64,000 bases of DNA from Mytilus galloprovincialis. Its lineage: Eukaryota; Mollusca; Bivalvia; Mytilida; Mytilidae. The translations under genes and the position numbers were made by a program. Below are positions 1 through 12,589 of this stretch, piece by piece. The DNA lies in the NCBI RefSeq assembly GCF_965363235.1, contig NC_134849.1, positions 46,756,122 to 46,820,121 on the forward strand, given 5' to 3'. How positions within the stretch are numbered: position 1 is the first letter of the stretch; every line of letters begins with the position of its first letter. The notes under the pieces were generated by a model that made no database searches, was not told the origin of the DNA, and saw only the letters and a list, made by a program, of their open reading frames with translations.

Positions 1-1406
1 AGCACTTGTTACCAATGTGTTCGGTGGTATGACGTAAATACTACACGGAAGCTCTTGAGGATGTAGGTGAAATTTTAAAAAGTATAGAATTTAAAATTGA
101 TCCTATAAGTCAGAAGAGCATTAGTTAAGAAACAAATTCGGCTAAAAAAAATTAAAGATTATGAAGTACCTTTTTTTCATATATATATTTTTAAATAACG
201 TGTAAATGCTGACTCAAACTTTTACCATATTTTAAATTGCATTAGAATTATTTGGGTTTTAAAATTTCTAGAGTTTGCTTGAATTTTGGTAAATGACCTT
301 CTATGGGTTATAATAGTCTTATATACAAAGACAAATGGGTGTTGCGGGGTAGAATATTGTACCCTGTATCATAGGAAAAGAAAAAAAAAACATCTGACAA
401 AAATTCCTTAACCTCACCTAAGTACATCCTTAAGAATGAAATCATACATTTAACTACATTCAAGGCCGTTTGGTCCACAGAAAGACAAATAGTTAATAAT
501 TATGCCATACCACATCTTAGTTTAAAGCATGCTCTTAAAAGTTAAAAGTCCAAGCTATATATTTGCTTCCTAAATTACATAAACAGCTGTTCAAATTCTG
601 TTTCATTGCTTGTAGTAAGTGTTCTACTTCGAATATGTCTGTGCTGTTAACTAATTCCTTTACTTTATAAAAGAGTTTTTTATTAATTTTGGTACTTTAG
701 CCTTAGAAAATAATGGAAATAACGTTTTTAGTGTCAACAACTGTATTGATGGTTCGGATAAATTACGTACTCTTGATAGTCCGTTCAAATCAGTTAAGAT
801 TTTAAGATTTAAACACTTCACTACATCACATTCTACATGTAGGTATAGATTTCATCTGACTTACGTGTTTAAGTTCCCTGTTTTGTCCTTCATAAGGAAA
901 TTATTTTTCACACTCGTAACCTCTATTGCACGTAAAATATATAGATGTTGTTCAATAGACATGGCACATGAACTTTTTTTTTTTTGGTTCACGCAAAAAT
1001 ATGTATTCCATGAAATTTGCAATCTGATGAAATATAAAATACAAAAACTGTTCTTCAGACTAATTATTTAGTTTAACGATTAACGCGAAGTGAAAGTAAC
1101 GACGATCCGAAATTGTTTTATTATCGCCGCCATCTTTTTTCCATAAGTTTCGAAAAAAGTTCGGTCAACGTCGTCTATTGAAAAATAAACAACGTCAAGA
1201 TTAATAACCGAAAGTCCCCTCAACCAATCATATTTACGTATTTCCTACTATGCAAATCATAAGAATTATTTTATGTGTAAGGGGTATTAAAAGGTCAATC
1301 TTGATAGTATGTTTAAGAATCATTTAAAACAAAGGGGATTCACAAGTCAATTTGATGATAAGCTTCCATTTAAATAAGCTATTGGCACATGCATTTGAAT
1401 ATTTAC
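1..1406 (-). other. Left edge, presumed gene A intron
   Basis: No WSC-type exon (GCY..., CxC) with splice sites was found on the minus strand. Open frames here are short and lack family features. No repeat recognised. Confidence 0.4.
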
Positions 1407-1601
1407 CTATCCTGGATATCCAGGTGGAAATTATTTTATACTTCCCAGTCCAGTATGTTGATCCGTCACTACCAATATGACCTTTTAATCTATTGCAATT
1501 CAATCCATCTTCATTTGTCGCCAGTCTGCCTCCATGACGATAACAAAACACCTGTGCATCAAACCATGTTTCCTGGTTCGGGAAATAGTGAACAAAATAC
1601 G
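1407..1601 (-). CDS. Gene A exon 2: first half of a C-type-lectin-like domain
   Basis: An exon of 195 bases entered and left in phase 1, with acceptor TTTTTCAG and donor GTAAAT. It carries the CTLD landmarks WFDAQ, a cysteine six residues after that tryptophan region, GGRLATNE, a second cysteine (LNC), YWTGKY and WISRIG. It aligns residue for residue with exon 2 of genes B and C. The second half of the CTLD, with the remaining cysteines, is not in the window. Confidence 0.85.
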
Positions 1602-4076
1602 CTGAAAAATAAGTATTGATATATAAATAAAATAGAGTGCTTCTTATGTTCACCATATGCATTGTAGCAATATTCACTAATACTGTTAAAACTTATTGAA
1701 CCGACTTGGTTGTAATACGCTTTTGATTGCATTTGGTTATAATCGAAAACTGATTTTTTTTATGCTCCTCCACTAAACATATGGCATTTGTGGGGAACAC
1801 TGGTTAATAACTAGTCAAAATATTGTAAACATTTCTTGGTAGAGTATAAACTCTTTATATTGTAAATTACCTTGTGCATGTTGTGAGCTAACACATAAAT
1901 ATCTAGCTCTTTTTGTCTCCTAAAATTCAGTGTTCATAACTCTCATCATCCTGATTATGCATAAGATATTATGCTAAAGTTAAGCCAAATCACATTCATA
2001 GTGCAGTTGCTAGTTTTTACATATTCATAAATATATTAAAATATTTGCCTTCGTGCGTAATGAAAACAACATTCAATTGGTTCTCTTAGATATGGATTTA
2101 TCAAATCATAGCACACAATATTTGCTTATTTAAGGTTAGGTAAGAAGTAAAATAACAAAAATACCGAACTCCAAAGCAAAAAGCTGTATTAGATCAAACC
2201 AAAACCAACTTATCCATTCAACACGCACGGTACTCGTTTCTGAAAGGTAAGGTAAAATAAAAAGCAGACATATCCATTCAGAGCCCACTACACTTCATTC
2301 TGTTTAGTTGGGTCAACGAAAGTAAACTTATTGATTTATTTTTAGAGGCAACTTAACAAAAAAAATTCAATAGATGATATTGAAATTAAGTACAAAAGTA
2401 ACATCACAAAAATACTGAGCTCAGAGGAAAATTCAGAAAGGAAAGTCTCTAATCAAATGGCAAAATTAAAAGCTCAAACATATCAAACACATGGATAACT
2501 ACTGTCATATTATTCCTGTCTTGTAACGCGTATTTTCTTGTATAGAAAATTGTAGATTATACCTGGTTTTAAAGCTAGTTAAACCTCTCACTTGTATTGC
2601 AGTCACAACAAATTATATCATATTGACAATGATGTGTGAACAAAACAAACAGACATCGATCTTGATATCTATATCATTAACGGGAAGCTTAATACAAACA
2701 TATACGATAACAGATCCAATTTTAGATGGTGACGTTCCCTTGTCACCATCTTATGGTGTTTATATATCTCAACTTGTACGATTCGCTAGTGGTGTGGTTC
2801 AAAGCATGGATTTCCAATGTCTGGAAAACCCAAACGCTCGAATCAAAAAAGTTTAAAATACCAAATAAAGTACGAAGTTTGAGAGCATTAAGTACCGAAA
2901 TTTCTGATAGGGTTTGCCAATTACAGCTTCGAAAATTCGAATCATTTAAAGTTTTTTAAACAGTTGATTCATAATTGTTACCAACCGTGATGATTCCTGG
3001 GCTGGTGATACCCTTGGGGAAGAAACTTCGTCAAGCAGAGGCAGCAACCCTGTGGTTGTTAAGAAAATCATCATAGATAACAATGTGTTCGCAAGATATG
3101 TGTTATCTCCACTAAAGAATCAGTAGTGACGCTAAAATCAAAGGTTTTTTTTCTATATATAAAAAATAGTCTTCAATCCGGTATTAAAACTCTTGCAAAA
3201 CTGGGCATTCATATTACTGTACAAGATGAAAAAGTGCACAGCCACATTCGATCATAAATGGGATGTTTAATTCTGTTTCCAGTGACGCTAAATTAGAGGG
3301 AGCAGCACGGTCTACATGTTACAAACCCATGTAAAAACTATTTGAGAGATCCGAGGTGACCTCTTTGAATGCAGAATGGGTGTTCCTATCAATCGTATCA
3401 TCCTTTTCCAAAGGCAGTCCACATTTCCACAACCTTTATCCGGGACTTTCCTTTTACAACACACTTGCAGAGATTGTAGCACTATCCTGGTATATGACAT
3501 GGGATTTAACGTTTTCTTCCGACTGAAATTATATGTTTATTACATAATACACCCCGCCGCACAGCCAACTGGATGACCCTCTTAGGAATGTGTTTTATTG
3601 CCGGATAGAGTAGAAAGTTGATCATGTGTAATATCCCATGCCACCATTTAGGTCAATCAATGTAAGTTACTTATTATAATTCAAAGAATATGGAATATGT
3701 GCACATATGTGTTTCCGGTCAAGTACACAACACACACTCCCAAGACCTCTGATAACGATTTGCGTATACGTGTTTAGCCCTGTTAAATGTCTTCGAGTGA
3801 TGACATTTGTTTAGACGACATGTACTACTGACCTAAAGATAAAATAAAACACGAAGAAGTAATCTTACAACTTTTAAACTCTAGAATATGTAGTTAAAAC
3901 ATGTTGATTTAACAGTCCCTCACCTATTTTTCAATGTATATAATACTCCAACATGTACCTCATAAGATATATATTATAGATATTTTCAGTTTTATGTACT
4001 CACCATTAATTTGGTGAATTAGCAGAAGAAAGATGAGAAATGAATTTATAATAGAAATTAATCTCACAATGCACAT
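1407..4076 (-). CDS. Gene A: partial CTLD/WSC-type receptor, first two exons
   Basis: This is the 5' part of the leftmost of three paralogous minus-strand receptor genes. Exon 1 (4004-4076) encodes a signal peptide and exon 2 (1407-1601) the first half of a C-type-lectin-like domain. Both junctions are in phase 1, so the joined frame is open. The exon 1 donor is GTGAGT and the exon 2 donor is GTAAAT. The matching exons in genes B and C have the same 73-base first exon and nearly the same second exon (198 versus 195 bases). In B and C the next exon encodes half of a WSC domain; I could not find it in bases 1-1406, so the gene probably continues off the left edge. The product should be an extracellular-facing membrane receptor. 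It could instead be a truncated gene copy, since the downstream exons are unseen. Confidence 0.75.
2590..2850 (+). mobile_element. Reverse-transcriptase retroelement fragment, C-terminal part
   Basis: A short decayed copy of the coding region seen more fully at 15478-16090. ILDGDVPLSPSYGVYISQLV is legible near 2720-2790. It lies in gene A's intron and is followed by a worn copy of the 356-bp family. Confidence 0.65.
2850..3070 (-). repeat. Worn copy of the 356-bp GACGAAACG family
   Basis: In reverse orientation this stretch resembles the 356-bp unit, with traces such as 'gggctggtgatacccttggg' near 3000. It is far more diverged than the tandem block at 8340-9640. Confidence 0.5.
4004..4076 (-). 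CDS. Gene A exon 1: signal peptide
   Basis: Seventy-three bases: ATG, 24 codons and one extra base before a GTGAGT donor (phase 1). The peptide starts MCIVRL, as in gene B, and continues with a long hydrophobic run (SFLIFLLLI), as expected of a cleavable signal peptide. Its length and phase match exon 1 of genes B and C exactly. Confidence 0.82.
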
Positions 4077-4129
4077 ATTTATCGAATATATTTCTCTCGA
4101 CTTTTGTAAGTTGACATAAAATCCAACAG

Positions 4130-4215
4130 ATAGTATAAACAGACTTTAAAAACGATATTAGATTTATCTTCCTGTAATGAGGGATCATTTCAGAGAGGAA
4201 ATAAGCATATAAGTT
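4130..4215 (-). promoter_or_regulatory. Upstream block conserved between genes A and B (gene A copy)
   Basis: About 55-140 bases upstream of gene A's ATG lies a stretch shared with gene B at 36729-36816. Read on the plus strand, both contain CGATAT, then ATGAGGGA, ATTTCAGAG and AAATAAG in the same order and spacing. It could be core promoter or 5' untranslated sequence. Gene C has no obvious counterpart. Confidence 0.5.
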
Positions 4216-4755
4216 AATCATACATAACTTCTTAAATATCGTGCAAGACTTTAGATACACATGGACATACAATTATATATAATTTTTGCATAAGAGGGAA
4301 TGATTACAATAAGAAGTAGAAGTTGATATTTTTAAAACTATCACCTAATTTGTATTTCTCATTACAATGGTGTTATACTTTTTTTAAACTGATTGCTTCT
4401 ATTTAAAAATCACAGCAATGTCTTTAAAACAAAGCACAATGCCACACATAACTTCATATTCAAGACGCCTTAACACTTGTTTGCATGGAATACTTTGCCA
4501 CCATCACAAATATAAGGACTGTTCCACTAAATCAAAGACGATAACTGAAAAATATTTTTAATAATAACTGCAATTATTAATTGCCAATATGTTTGAATTA
4601 GTATATAATTATTTTTCAGAATATTATTGTGAGCAATTAATTAATTATAACATTATTACAGAGAACATTTGCCAGTGTTATAATAGCGCTAAGTTTCTAG
4701 CACTTAGATTTCCAATTATTCGAAACCTAAATACTTTAGTGCTTTTTTATATATA

Positions 4756-6047
4756 CACATGGAAAAAAGTATTGCAACACCTTGATTTTTTAAAAATTGA
4801 AAAGTCAGTCTCTTATTTTGGATGGAATATGATAAAATATTTGTAAAATAATATCGAAACGTAGTTAATGATAACCTTGGCTTTAAAACGAACAAAAAAT
4901 GTATGAAAAAAAAAGGTTTTATCGAACCAAAATTTTTATAACAAAATGAAGTATTTTTTGTACAAAAAAATGCATTTTACAAGTTTTACTGTAGTCGAAC
5001 TTTACAATGTCAGACATTTCAAAATTAATCTTTAGATGATTGTTCACATCATGGTTGGTCGATATACGCCAAATAATTAGTACTTTGTGTGCAGCTTCCA
5101 TTCAAACGGATAACCGCATCTTAATGTCTTCTGATTCCTGCCATAAGTCGACTCATTTGTTGCTAAGCTAGCAGCAACCCTTCTTGACACAAGGTATTGT
5201 TTATTTCATGACCTGTTTGAACTGGGGTGTCCTTTCGTGCACTTTACGCCCATCAGTGTCCCATATATGCTCGATATGGTTCAAATTCGGGCTACGATAG
5301 GGCCAAGGAAGATAAACCGAATTCCATTGAAACAATTGATCTTCCTCCACAACGTTAATTTCCAACTTTGGCGAGCTCTGCACAATATTGGATACGGGCA
5401 TCTGTGTGTCTGTTCGTAGGCAAAGGTCCCCGAAATGGTATTATCGCACGATAACCAGTAGCGATGAGCCGATCTTGAACAGTTCTTGCTTAAAGGCTCC
5501 TGTATGGTCATTATTCACTTTTTAGGATTGTATTTTTTGCAATGGGTTTCCTTCTGACCAACCTTCATTATGCTTAATTTTCCCTAGCAGATGTTATAGG
5601 GGATCTTCTTGACCTCGGAAGGTCTTAAACATCGTTTCTTGCCTGGATTTTATTCTCAAAACGACTTATAGTGGAATGGAGATGACCAACAATACGTGCA
5701 ATTATCACAGCGGCATACCTGTTTTCCCTCATGCTGGATATCTGCCATCTTGCTGCAGTTATGAGTTGTGGGTGACCAATTACAAGGTGTAAATAACATA
5801 AATTTATAAACTTGGTTATTTTAAGTGTTGAAAACAATGAGGATTAAAACATCTGTTTTAGTGTTTACAAGTACAGTAGCTGCATGTGCAGATAAAAACT
5901 GAAAGAGTCGATATTTATTGATTAAACTCAGGTGATATTTAAATAATGTTTAACTAGTTCTATTTCAAAAAATCATTTAATAAAAAAATAAAAAGTATTT
6001 TTTTAATTTGAATTTTAATTTGGTGTTGCAATACTTTTTTCCAGGTG
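4756..6047 (-). mobile_element. Decayed Tc1/mariner-type DNA transposon
   Basis: About 1.29 kb bounded by inverted repeats of roughly 25 bases (CAC[A/C]TGGAAAAAAGTATTGCAACACC), each next to a TA. The transposase lies on the minus strand. A helix-turn-helix remnant is near 5650-5810 (ISSMRENRYAAVIIAR, then STISRFE). The end of the catalytic core is near 5220-5360, with WPYRSPNLNHIEHIWD, the Tc1 form of the last DDE/D block. Coding is broken by stops and frame changes, so it should be inactive. Both termini are intact enough to be moved in trans. Confidence 0.85.
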
Positions 6048-6059
6048 TATATACGCATA

Positions 6060-6308
6060 AAATTGAGAATTGAAATGGGGAATGTGTCAAAGAGACAACA
6101 ACCCGACCAAATAAAAAACAACAACAGAGGGTCACCAACAGGTCTTCAATGTAGCGAGAAATTTCCGCACCCGGAGGCGTCCTTCAGCTGGCCCCTAAAC
6201 AAATATATACTAGTCCAGTGATAATGAACGCCATACTAATTTCCAAATTGTACACAAGAAACTAAAATTAATATAATACAAGACTAACAAAGGCCAGAGG
6301 CATCCAAA
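6060..6308 (-). mobile_element. Retroelement 3' end (family 1)
   Basis: Reverse complement of the module at 16480-16727, ending in the same CATTCCCCATTTC...CAATTTT terminus. It begins just 12 bases after the Tc1 element. Confidence 0.7.
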
Positions 6309-6624
6309 TTTAAATATTACCTGTGGGTAAAACTATTTTGAAATCATCCTTTTTAAGTATTGTTATGTTATCATTTAAAGAATCAATAACTCTATTTCGA
6401 AAAATGTGTCATCAAACCTTAAATCATATAATTTGTTATCATAAATAAACATTTGGATGATATCAAATTGAAACGTTGCATGGTTTTGATCGAAGGTTAG
6501 TTTTGATAAAATAAAAACATTTTTGTATCGTGCAAATAATTCAGCTAGATACCTTTTTTTATATACTTGAACGAATCAGAATAATATTATTGTATTTATG
6601 TCTAAAACAATTGATATCTAAAAA

Positions 6625-7092
6625 AAAGGGGCTAAAGGTACCAGAGGGACATTGAAACTCATAGATTGAAAATAAACTGACAACGTCATGGCTAAAACAA
6701 ATAACAAACAGACAAATAATAGTATTCAAGACACAACAAAGAAACTAAAGACTAGCAACACAAACTCTACCAAAAGCTGGGGTGATCTCAAGTGCTCCGG
6801 AAGGGTAAGCAGATCCTGCTCAACATGTTGCACCCGTCGTGTTGCTCATTTTAATACAAACCTGGTAAGTAGTCTAATTCGGTAAGTCACATTCGTGGTT
6901 AAAAGGGAAGTGGATTGTAGTTATGACATAAGGAACATATGCGATATTATCTGTTAAACGGTTATTCCACAACGGTCTACCAACTCGTTAAATACCGAAG
7001 GGATGATCTCAACTTTACCATTTGGAACTCTCCGTTTAGTAGCTTCCTTGTGAGAAGCAACCCTCTTCCAAGGAAATAATGATAGGAAATAC
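6625..7092 (-). mobile_element. Retroelement fragment (family 2): coding remnant and 3' end
   Basis: Reverse complement of a segment like 25760-26286: a remnant of the coding part around KLL...GEFQMVKL, then the 3' region ending near 'ccctctggtaccttt'. It is a degenerate, 5'-truncated copy. Confidence 0.65.
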
Positions 7093-8339
7093 AAGCCCAA
7101 GAATATCGTATCAATTGGGTCATAAATTGTAAAAGTAAACCATTTTAGGCCAAAACACGGAGCTTTAGCTCACACCGAACACCCAACAAAATGACTAGTG
7201 TAAAACCATTCAAACCAACGATCTAATCTATATAAAATATGAGAAACGATAAATATTTATGAACCACATCAACAAACGATAACCGACTTATTACAGGTGT
7301 AATAAATGCAGCCATAAATTTAAAAGCCAGATTTGAAAATCTTATAAAATCCTTTTTTTCCAAAGATTTTAAAAGATAAAAACTGCAAAATTTTAATGTA
7401 TGACCAATCTAAATAGAATATTTTCCTGCTTGTTATTTTGAAACAAAGAAGTAAAATTCATCATGGTTGTTTTCAATTCTTGGTGCTTTACTTTTTAGGC
7501 TGATCACCTTTAGTTGTAGCTTTTCTTGTGGAAGATAATAGCTGTTTATACATCCGTATGATATTTTTTGTTCTATTTAATCTTCATGACAATTGCATAT
7601 TTAATAGCGATAGCAAGGACATTGAACGCGACATTGGCCTCGATAGTAATAAAAAGATTTCGGATAAAATTTAGCAGAAAGTGCCTGTGAACAAAAATGC
7701 GTATTGTTGGTAGTTACAGGTTTTTTTCATAGTCTTTTTACGATACTGCGGGAATAAAATATAATTTAAAGAGGTTTTCAATGCTTATTCATGATGGCTA
7801 TTGTTATTGAGTAATTTATCTACTAGTATAATGCTTGGGGTTTTTATGTTTTGTTTCTTAATTTTTCGTACACTTGATTGTTATTTGTATTCATAATTTA
7901 AGACATACATAGAGTTAATTTATATTCTGCTACTACTAACAGTGCTCATGGTGTTAGTGCCGCTAAAATTCAAGAAAGATTATTTCTAAAAGATAGAATA
8001 GTGCCGGGAATTGAATTTTTTCTGTATGTAAAGTTACATATATTGTGTATATATTCATTAGTAGTAAGTTCCCTTCCTCGTCATTTTCTTGAATTTCTTA
8101 CTTTTCTCATTCGATACCTTAACTACTCATTGAGTTCGTTTCAGTTATACAATTATTTGGTTATACTTGTTCAATCATGTAATAAATCACTTTACAAAAT
8201 GTAACCAGGGCCGACATTTTAGATTCGCAGCTAACAATATTTATTAAATTTGTGGAAATTACAATCTGAGCCCCTTACAGATTTGATATGTACATGTTTT
8301 GTAGCATATCTAAAGGGTATGGGTTGTTTCTTAATTTTT
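7093..8339. other. Intergenic, mostly unassigned
   Basis: 7150-7350 resembles a worn copy of the SINE-like family (compare 34440-34620). 7350-8339 holds no open frame, inverted repeat or known family that I can recognise; its right end leads into the 356-bp tandem block. Confidence 0.4.
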
Positions 8340-9640
8340 CGATGCCACTGCTGGTGGACGTTTCGTCCCCGAGTGTATCACCAGCCCAGTAGTCAGCACT
8401 TCGGTGTTGACATGAATATCAATAATGTGATAATTTTTATAAATTCCTGATACAAAACTTTGAATTTTTCGAAAAACTAAGGATTTTCTTGTCCCAGGAA
8501 TAGATTACCTTAGCCGTATTTGGCACAACTTTTTGGAATTTTGGATCCTCTATGCTCTTCAACTTTGTATTGTTTGGCTTTATAACTATTTTGATATGAG
8601 CGTCACTGATGAGTCTTGTGTAGACGAAACGCGCGTCTGGCGTACTGAATTAAAAACCATGGTACTTTTGATAACTATTTACACCACTGGGTCGATGCCA
8701 CTGCTGGTGGACGTTTCGTTCCCGAGGGTATCGCCAGCCCAGTAGTCAGCACTTCGGTGTTGACATGAATATCAATAATGTGATCATTTTTATAAATTTC
8801 CTGATACAAAACTTTGAATTTTTCGAAAAACTAAGGATTTTCTTGTCCCAGGAATAGATTACCTTAGCCGTATTTGGCACAACTTTTTTTTGGAATTTTG
8901 GATCCTCTATGCTCTTCAACTTTGTATTGTTTGGCTTTATAACTATTTTGATATGAGCGTCACTGATGAGTCTTGTGTAGACGAAACGCACGTCTGGCGT
9001 ACTAAATTATAATCCTGGTACTTTTGATAACTATTTACACCACTGGGTTGATGCCACTCCTGGTGGACGTTTCGTCCCCGAGGGTATCACCAGCCCAGTA
9101 GTCAGCACTTCGGTGTTGACATGAATATCAATAATGTGATCATTTTTATAAATATCCTGATACAAAACTTTGAATTTTTCGTGAAAAAACTAAGGATTTT
9201 CTTGTCCCAGGAATAGATTACCTTAGCCGTATTTGGCACAACTTTTTGAAATTTTGGATCCTCTATGCTCTTCAACTTTGTATTGTTTGGCTTTATAACT
9301 ATTTTGATATGAGCGTCACTGATGAGTCTTATGTAGACAAAACGCACGTCTGGCGTACTAAATTATAATCCTGGTACTTTTGATAACTATTTACACCACT
9401 GGGTTGATGTCACTCCTGGTGGACGTTTCGTCCCCGAGGGTATCACCAGCCCAGTAGTCAGCACTTCGGTGTTGACATGAATATCAATAATGTGATCATT
9501 TTTATAAATTTCCTGATACACAACTTTGAATTTTTCGACAAACTAAGGATTTTCTTGTCCCAAGAAGAGATTACCTTAGCCGTATTTGGCACAACTTTTT
9601 GGAATTTTGGATCATCTATGCTCTTCAACTTTGTATATTC
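8340..9640 (+). repeat. Tandem block of a 356-bp unit
   Basis: Three full units and one partial unit begin at about 8340, 8693, 9049 and 9405. Each runs from 'gatgccactgctggtggacg' through ACTAAGGATTTTCTTGTCCC to GACGAAACG[CA][GA]CGTCTGGCGTA and a CCTGGTAC tail. Units differ by small indels. The reverse strand of each unit happens to be open for about 76-81 codons with nearly the same peptide, which follows from the repeat. Confidence 0.85.
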
Positions 9641-11000
9641 TTTTTTCTGATAACCGCTATTGATACAGACATACAAATTAGTCCACAATATTAAAATTAA
9701 TGCAAAATTATATCACATATGAAAACATATATAAAACAATAAATGATAAAATTAATAAACAGCATTATAAAATAACAATATACATGTCAGAGAGAGAACG
9801 AAAAAAGAAATGTGAAGGGTGTTTTAAAAAAGAGAATTTGTTGATGAATTTATGATGGCATTCGCATCTTTATATAGGATTTTGTCATTTATAAAATCTT
9901 TTAATTTACGCAATGGGGTACACAATTTATGTGACGTCGATTAATTTGTTCCGTTCAGTCGCAAAATATTTGAATTTCAGGTATTTGTCAACTATTTCAA
10001 TTTCAATACACAACACATTTATAAATTCTAGTTTATCTAATGGATCAAAAATCGTTTTAACCATTGTATAACCACATCATGATAAAAGGAATGACAAAAA
10101 TTAAACAATATAATGAAAAAAGCCCGTTACAGGCGAACATATAAGGCAATAACGTACATTGTACCCCACAATAGAATATTGGCTTCCTTACTTTTTTTTT
10201 ATCTGAGCGTCATTGATGAGTCTTATATGACGAAACGCGCGTCTTGCGTATTACATTTAAGCCTGGTACCTCTGATAATCTCTGTCACTTGTCTAAAAGT
10301 AGGACAACATTATCAAGATTGAGATATATCAAACCAGTTGATCTTATACACAGCACGGTCTTGATCAAGAGTTGTTCACCAAAGACATATTTTCGTGCAA
10401 TAGATACTTACACAATCATGAACTTGTTTTCTTTAGATGTGGTCACAAATGCACCCACTATAATACAATGTTGACTGCTGTACCCCAAATTTATGAAATT
10501 TTTACCTACTAGTATCATAGGTTATATATATAAAAATAAGAAGATATGGTGTGGTAGCCAATGAGACAACTATCTACAAAGAGACCAAAATGACATGAGA
10601 AATTAACAACAATAGGCTGTACGACCTTCAAAAGGGAGTTAACCCATACTTCATAGTCCGGTATAAATGACTCTGACATGACAAATGTAAACAATTCAAA
10701 CGAGAAAACTAACGTCCTGATTTATGTACAAAATAATGAACTAGAAACAAATATACAAACGATATCACTGAATTACAGGAGCCTGACTTTGGACAGGCAG
10801 ATGCAGGCTTAACTCATGAGATCGATATAAAACAAAACTACATCTACAAACACAGAGTAGACGTGACAGGGTACTTATACATTTCCACAACAGAAAGACT
10901 AAATGTAAATATCTGAGAGTACTTGCAGTTACTGCCAGTTATTCAAAAGTCATTAACAACTAATAAAAAAATCATGCCCGTAAGACTTAAATATTAATCA
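9582..11000 (+). repeat. Tandem duplication, copy 1 (1419 bp)
   Basis: Matches 11001-12419 at nearly every base; I noticed four differences. It starts inside the last 356-bp unit and ends in a SINE-like copy (10538-11000). GTA is shared at the junctions, consistent with recombination at microhomology. A second motif (GATGAGTCTTATATGACGAA) sits at about 10213. Confidence 0.9.
10538..11000 (+). repeat. SINE-like 'AAGATATGGTGTGGTAGCCAA' family copy
   Basis: Begins 'agaagatatggtgtggtag' and runs through 'caaatgtaaacaattcaaac' and 'gaattacaggagcctgactt' to 'aataaaaaaatcatgcccg'. The same order of landmarks recurs at 11957, 19975, 42020, 52870 and 54065. Confidence 0.75.
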
Positions 11001-12419
11001 GTATTTGGCACAACTTTTTGGAATTTTGGATCATCTATGCTCTTCAACTTTGTATATTCTTTTTTCTGATAACCGCTATTGATACAGACATACAAATTAG
11101 TCCACAATATTAAAATTAATGCAAAATTATATCACATATGAAAACATATATAAAACAATAAATGATAAAATTAATAAACAGCATTATAAAATAACAATAT
11201 ACATGTCAGAGAGAGAACGAAAAAAGAAATGTGAAGGGTGTTTTAAAAAAGAGAATTTGTTGATGAATTTATGATGGCATTCGCATCTTTATATAGGATT
11301 TTGTCATTTATAAAATCTTTTAATTTACGCAATGGGGTACACAATTTATGTGACGTCGATTAATTTGTTCCGTTCAGTCGCAAAATATTTGAATTTCAGG
11401 TATTTGTCAACTATTTCAATTTCAATACACAACACATTTATAAATTCTAGTTTATCTAATGGATCAAAAATCGTTTTAACCATTGTATAACCACATCATG
11501 ATAAAAGGAATGACAAAAATTAAACAATATAATGAAAAAAGCCCGTTACAGGCGAACATATAAGGCAATAACGTATATTGTACCCCACAATAGAATATTG
11601 GCTTCCTTACTTTTTTTTTATCTGAGCGTCATTGATGAGTCTTATATGACGAAACGCGCGTCTTGCGTATTACATTTAAGCCTGGTACCTCTGATAATCT
11701 CTGTCACTTGTCTAAAAGTAGGACAACATTATCAAGATTGAGATATATCAAACCAGTTGATCTTATACACAGCACGGTCTTGATCAAGAGTTGTTCACCA
11801 AAGACATATTTTCGTGCAATAGATACTTACACAATCATGAACTTGTTTTCTTTAGATGTGGTCACAAATGCACCCACTATAATACAATGTTGACTGCTGT
11901 ACCCCAAATTTATGAAATTTTTACCTACTAGTATCAAAGGTTATATATATAAAAATAAGAAGATATGGTGTGGTAGCCAATGAGACAACTATCTACAAAG
12001 AGACCAAAATGACATGAGAAATTAACAACAATAGGCTGTACGACCTTCAAAAAGGAGTTAACCCATACTTCATAGTCCGCTATAAATGACTCTGACATGA
12101 CAAATGTAAACAATTCAAACGAGAAAACTAACGTCCTGATTTATGTACAAAATAATGAACTAGAAACAAATATACAAACGATATCACTGAATTACAGGAG
12201 CCTGACTTTGGACAGGCAGATGCAGGCTTAACTCATGAGATCGATATAAAACAAAACTACATCTACAAACACAGAGTAGACGTGACAGGGTACTTATACA
12301 TTTCCACAACAGAAAGACTAAATGTAAATATCTGAGAGTACTTGCAGTTACTGCCAGTTATTCAAAAGTCATTAACAACTAATAAAAAAATCATGCCCGT
12401 AAGACTTAAATATTAATCA
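11001..12419 (+). repeat. Tandem duplication, copy 2 (1419 bp)
   Basis: Direct, adjacent copy of 9582-11000, opening with the fragment of the 356-bp unit and closing with a second SINE-like copy (11957-12419). The near identity means the duplication is recent, or that the assembly joined two alleles. Confidence 0.9.
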
Positions 12420-12589
12420 GTACACATCCAACATCCAATGTATTTAGTTTAAAAATGTCATCAACAGGTAGAAACATATATGACCTTGTGCAATGCCAAG
12501 ATACAGGTATTGGCAGATTGTAAAGCCACGAATATGCATATTCATGAACAAAACAAATAGTTTGACCTATATATGTGTGTTATGTTCAC

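Noticed and set aside
1-1406. Expected WSC exon of gene A
   Set aside because: I looked for GCY- and CxC-type exons with splice sites on the minus strand and found none, so gene A is reported as two exons only.
8746-9688. Three repeated minus-strand frames that look like a family of small proteins
   Set aside because: They follow from the 356-bp tandem unit. The same peptide appears in dispersed fragments, with no start context or expression signal.
10113-11893. Pairs of identical small plus-strand frames 1419 bases apart
   Set aside because: Their identity is due to the tandem duplication, and the frames themselves span repeat sequence.
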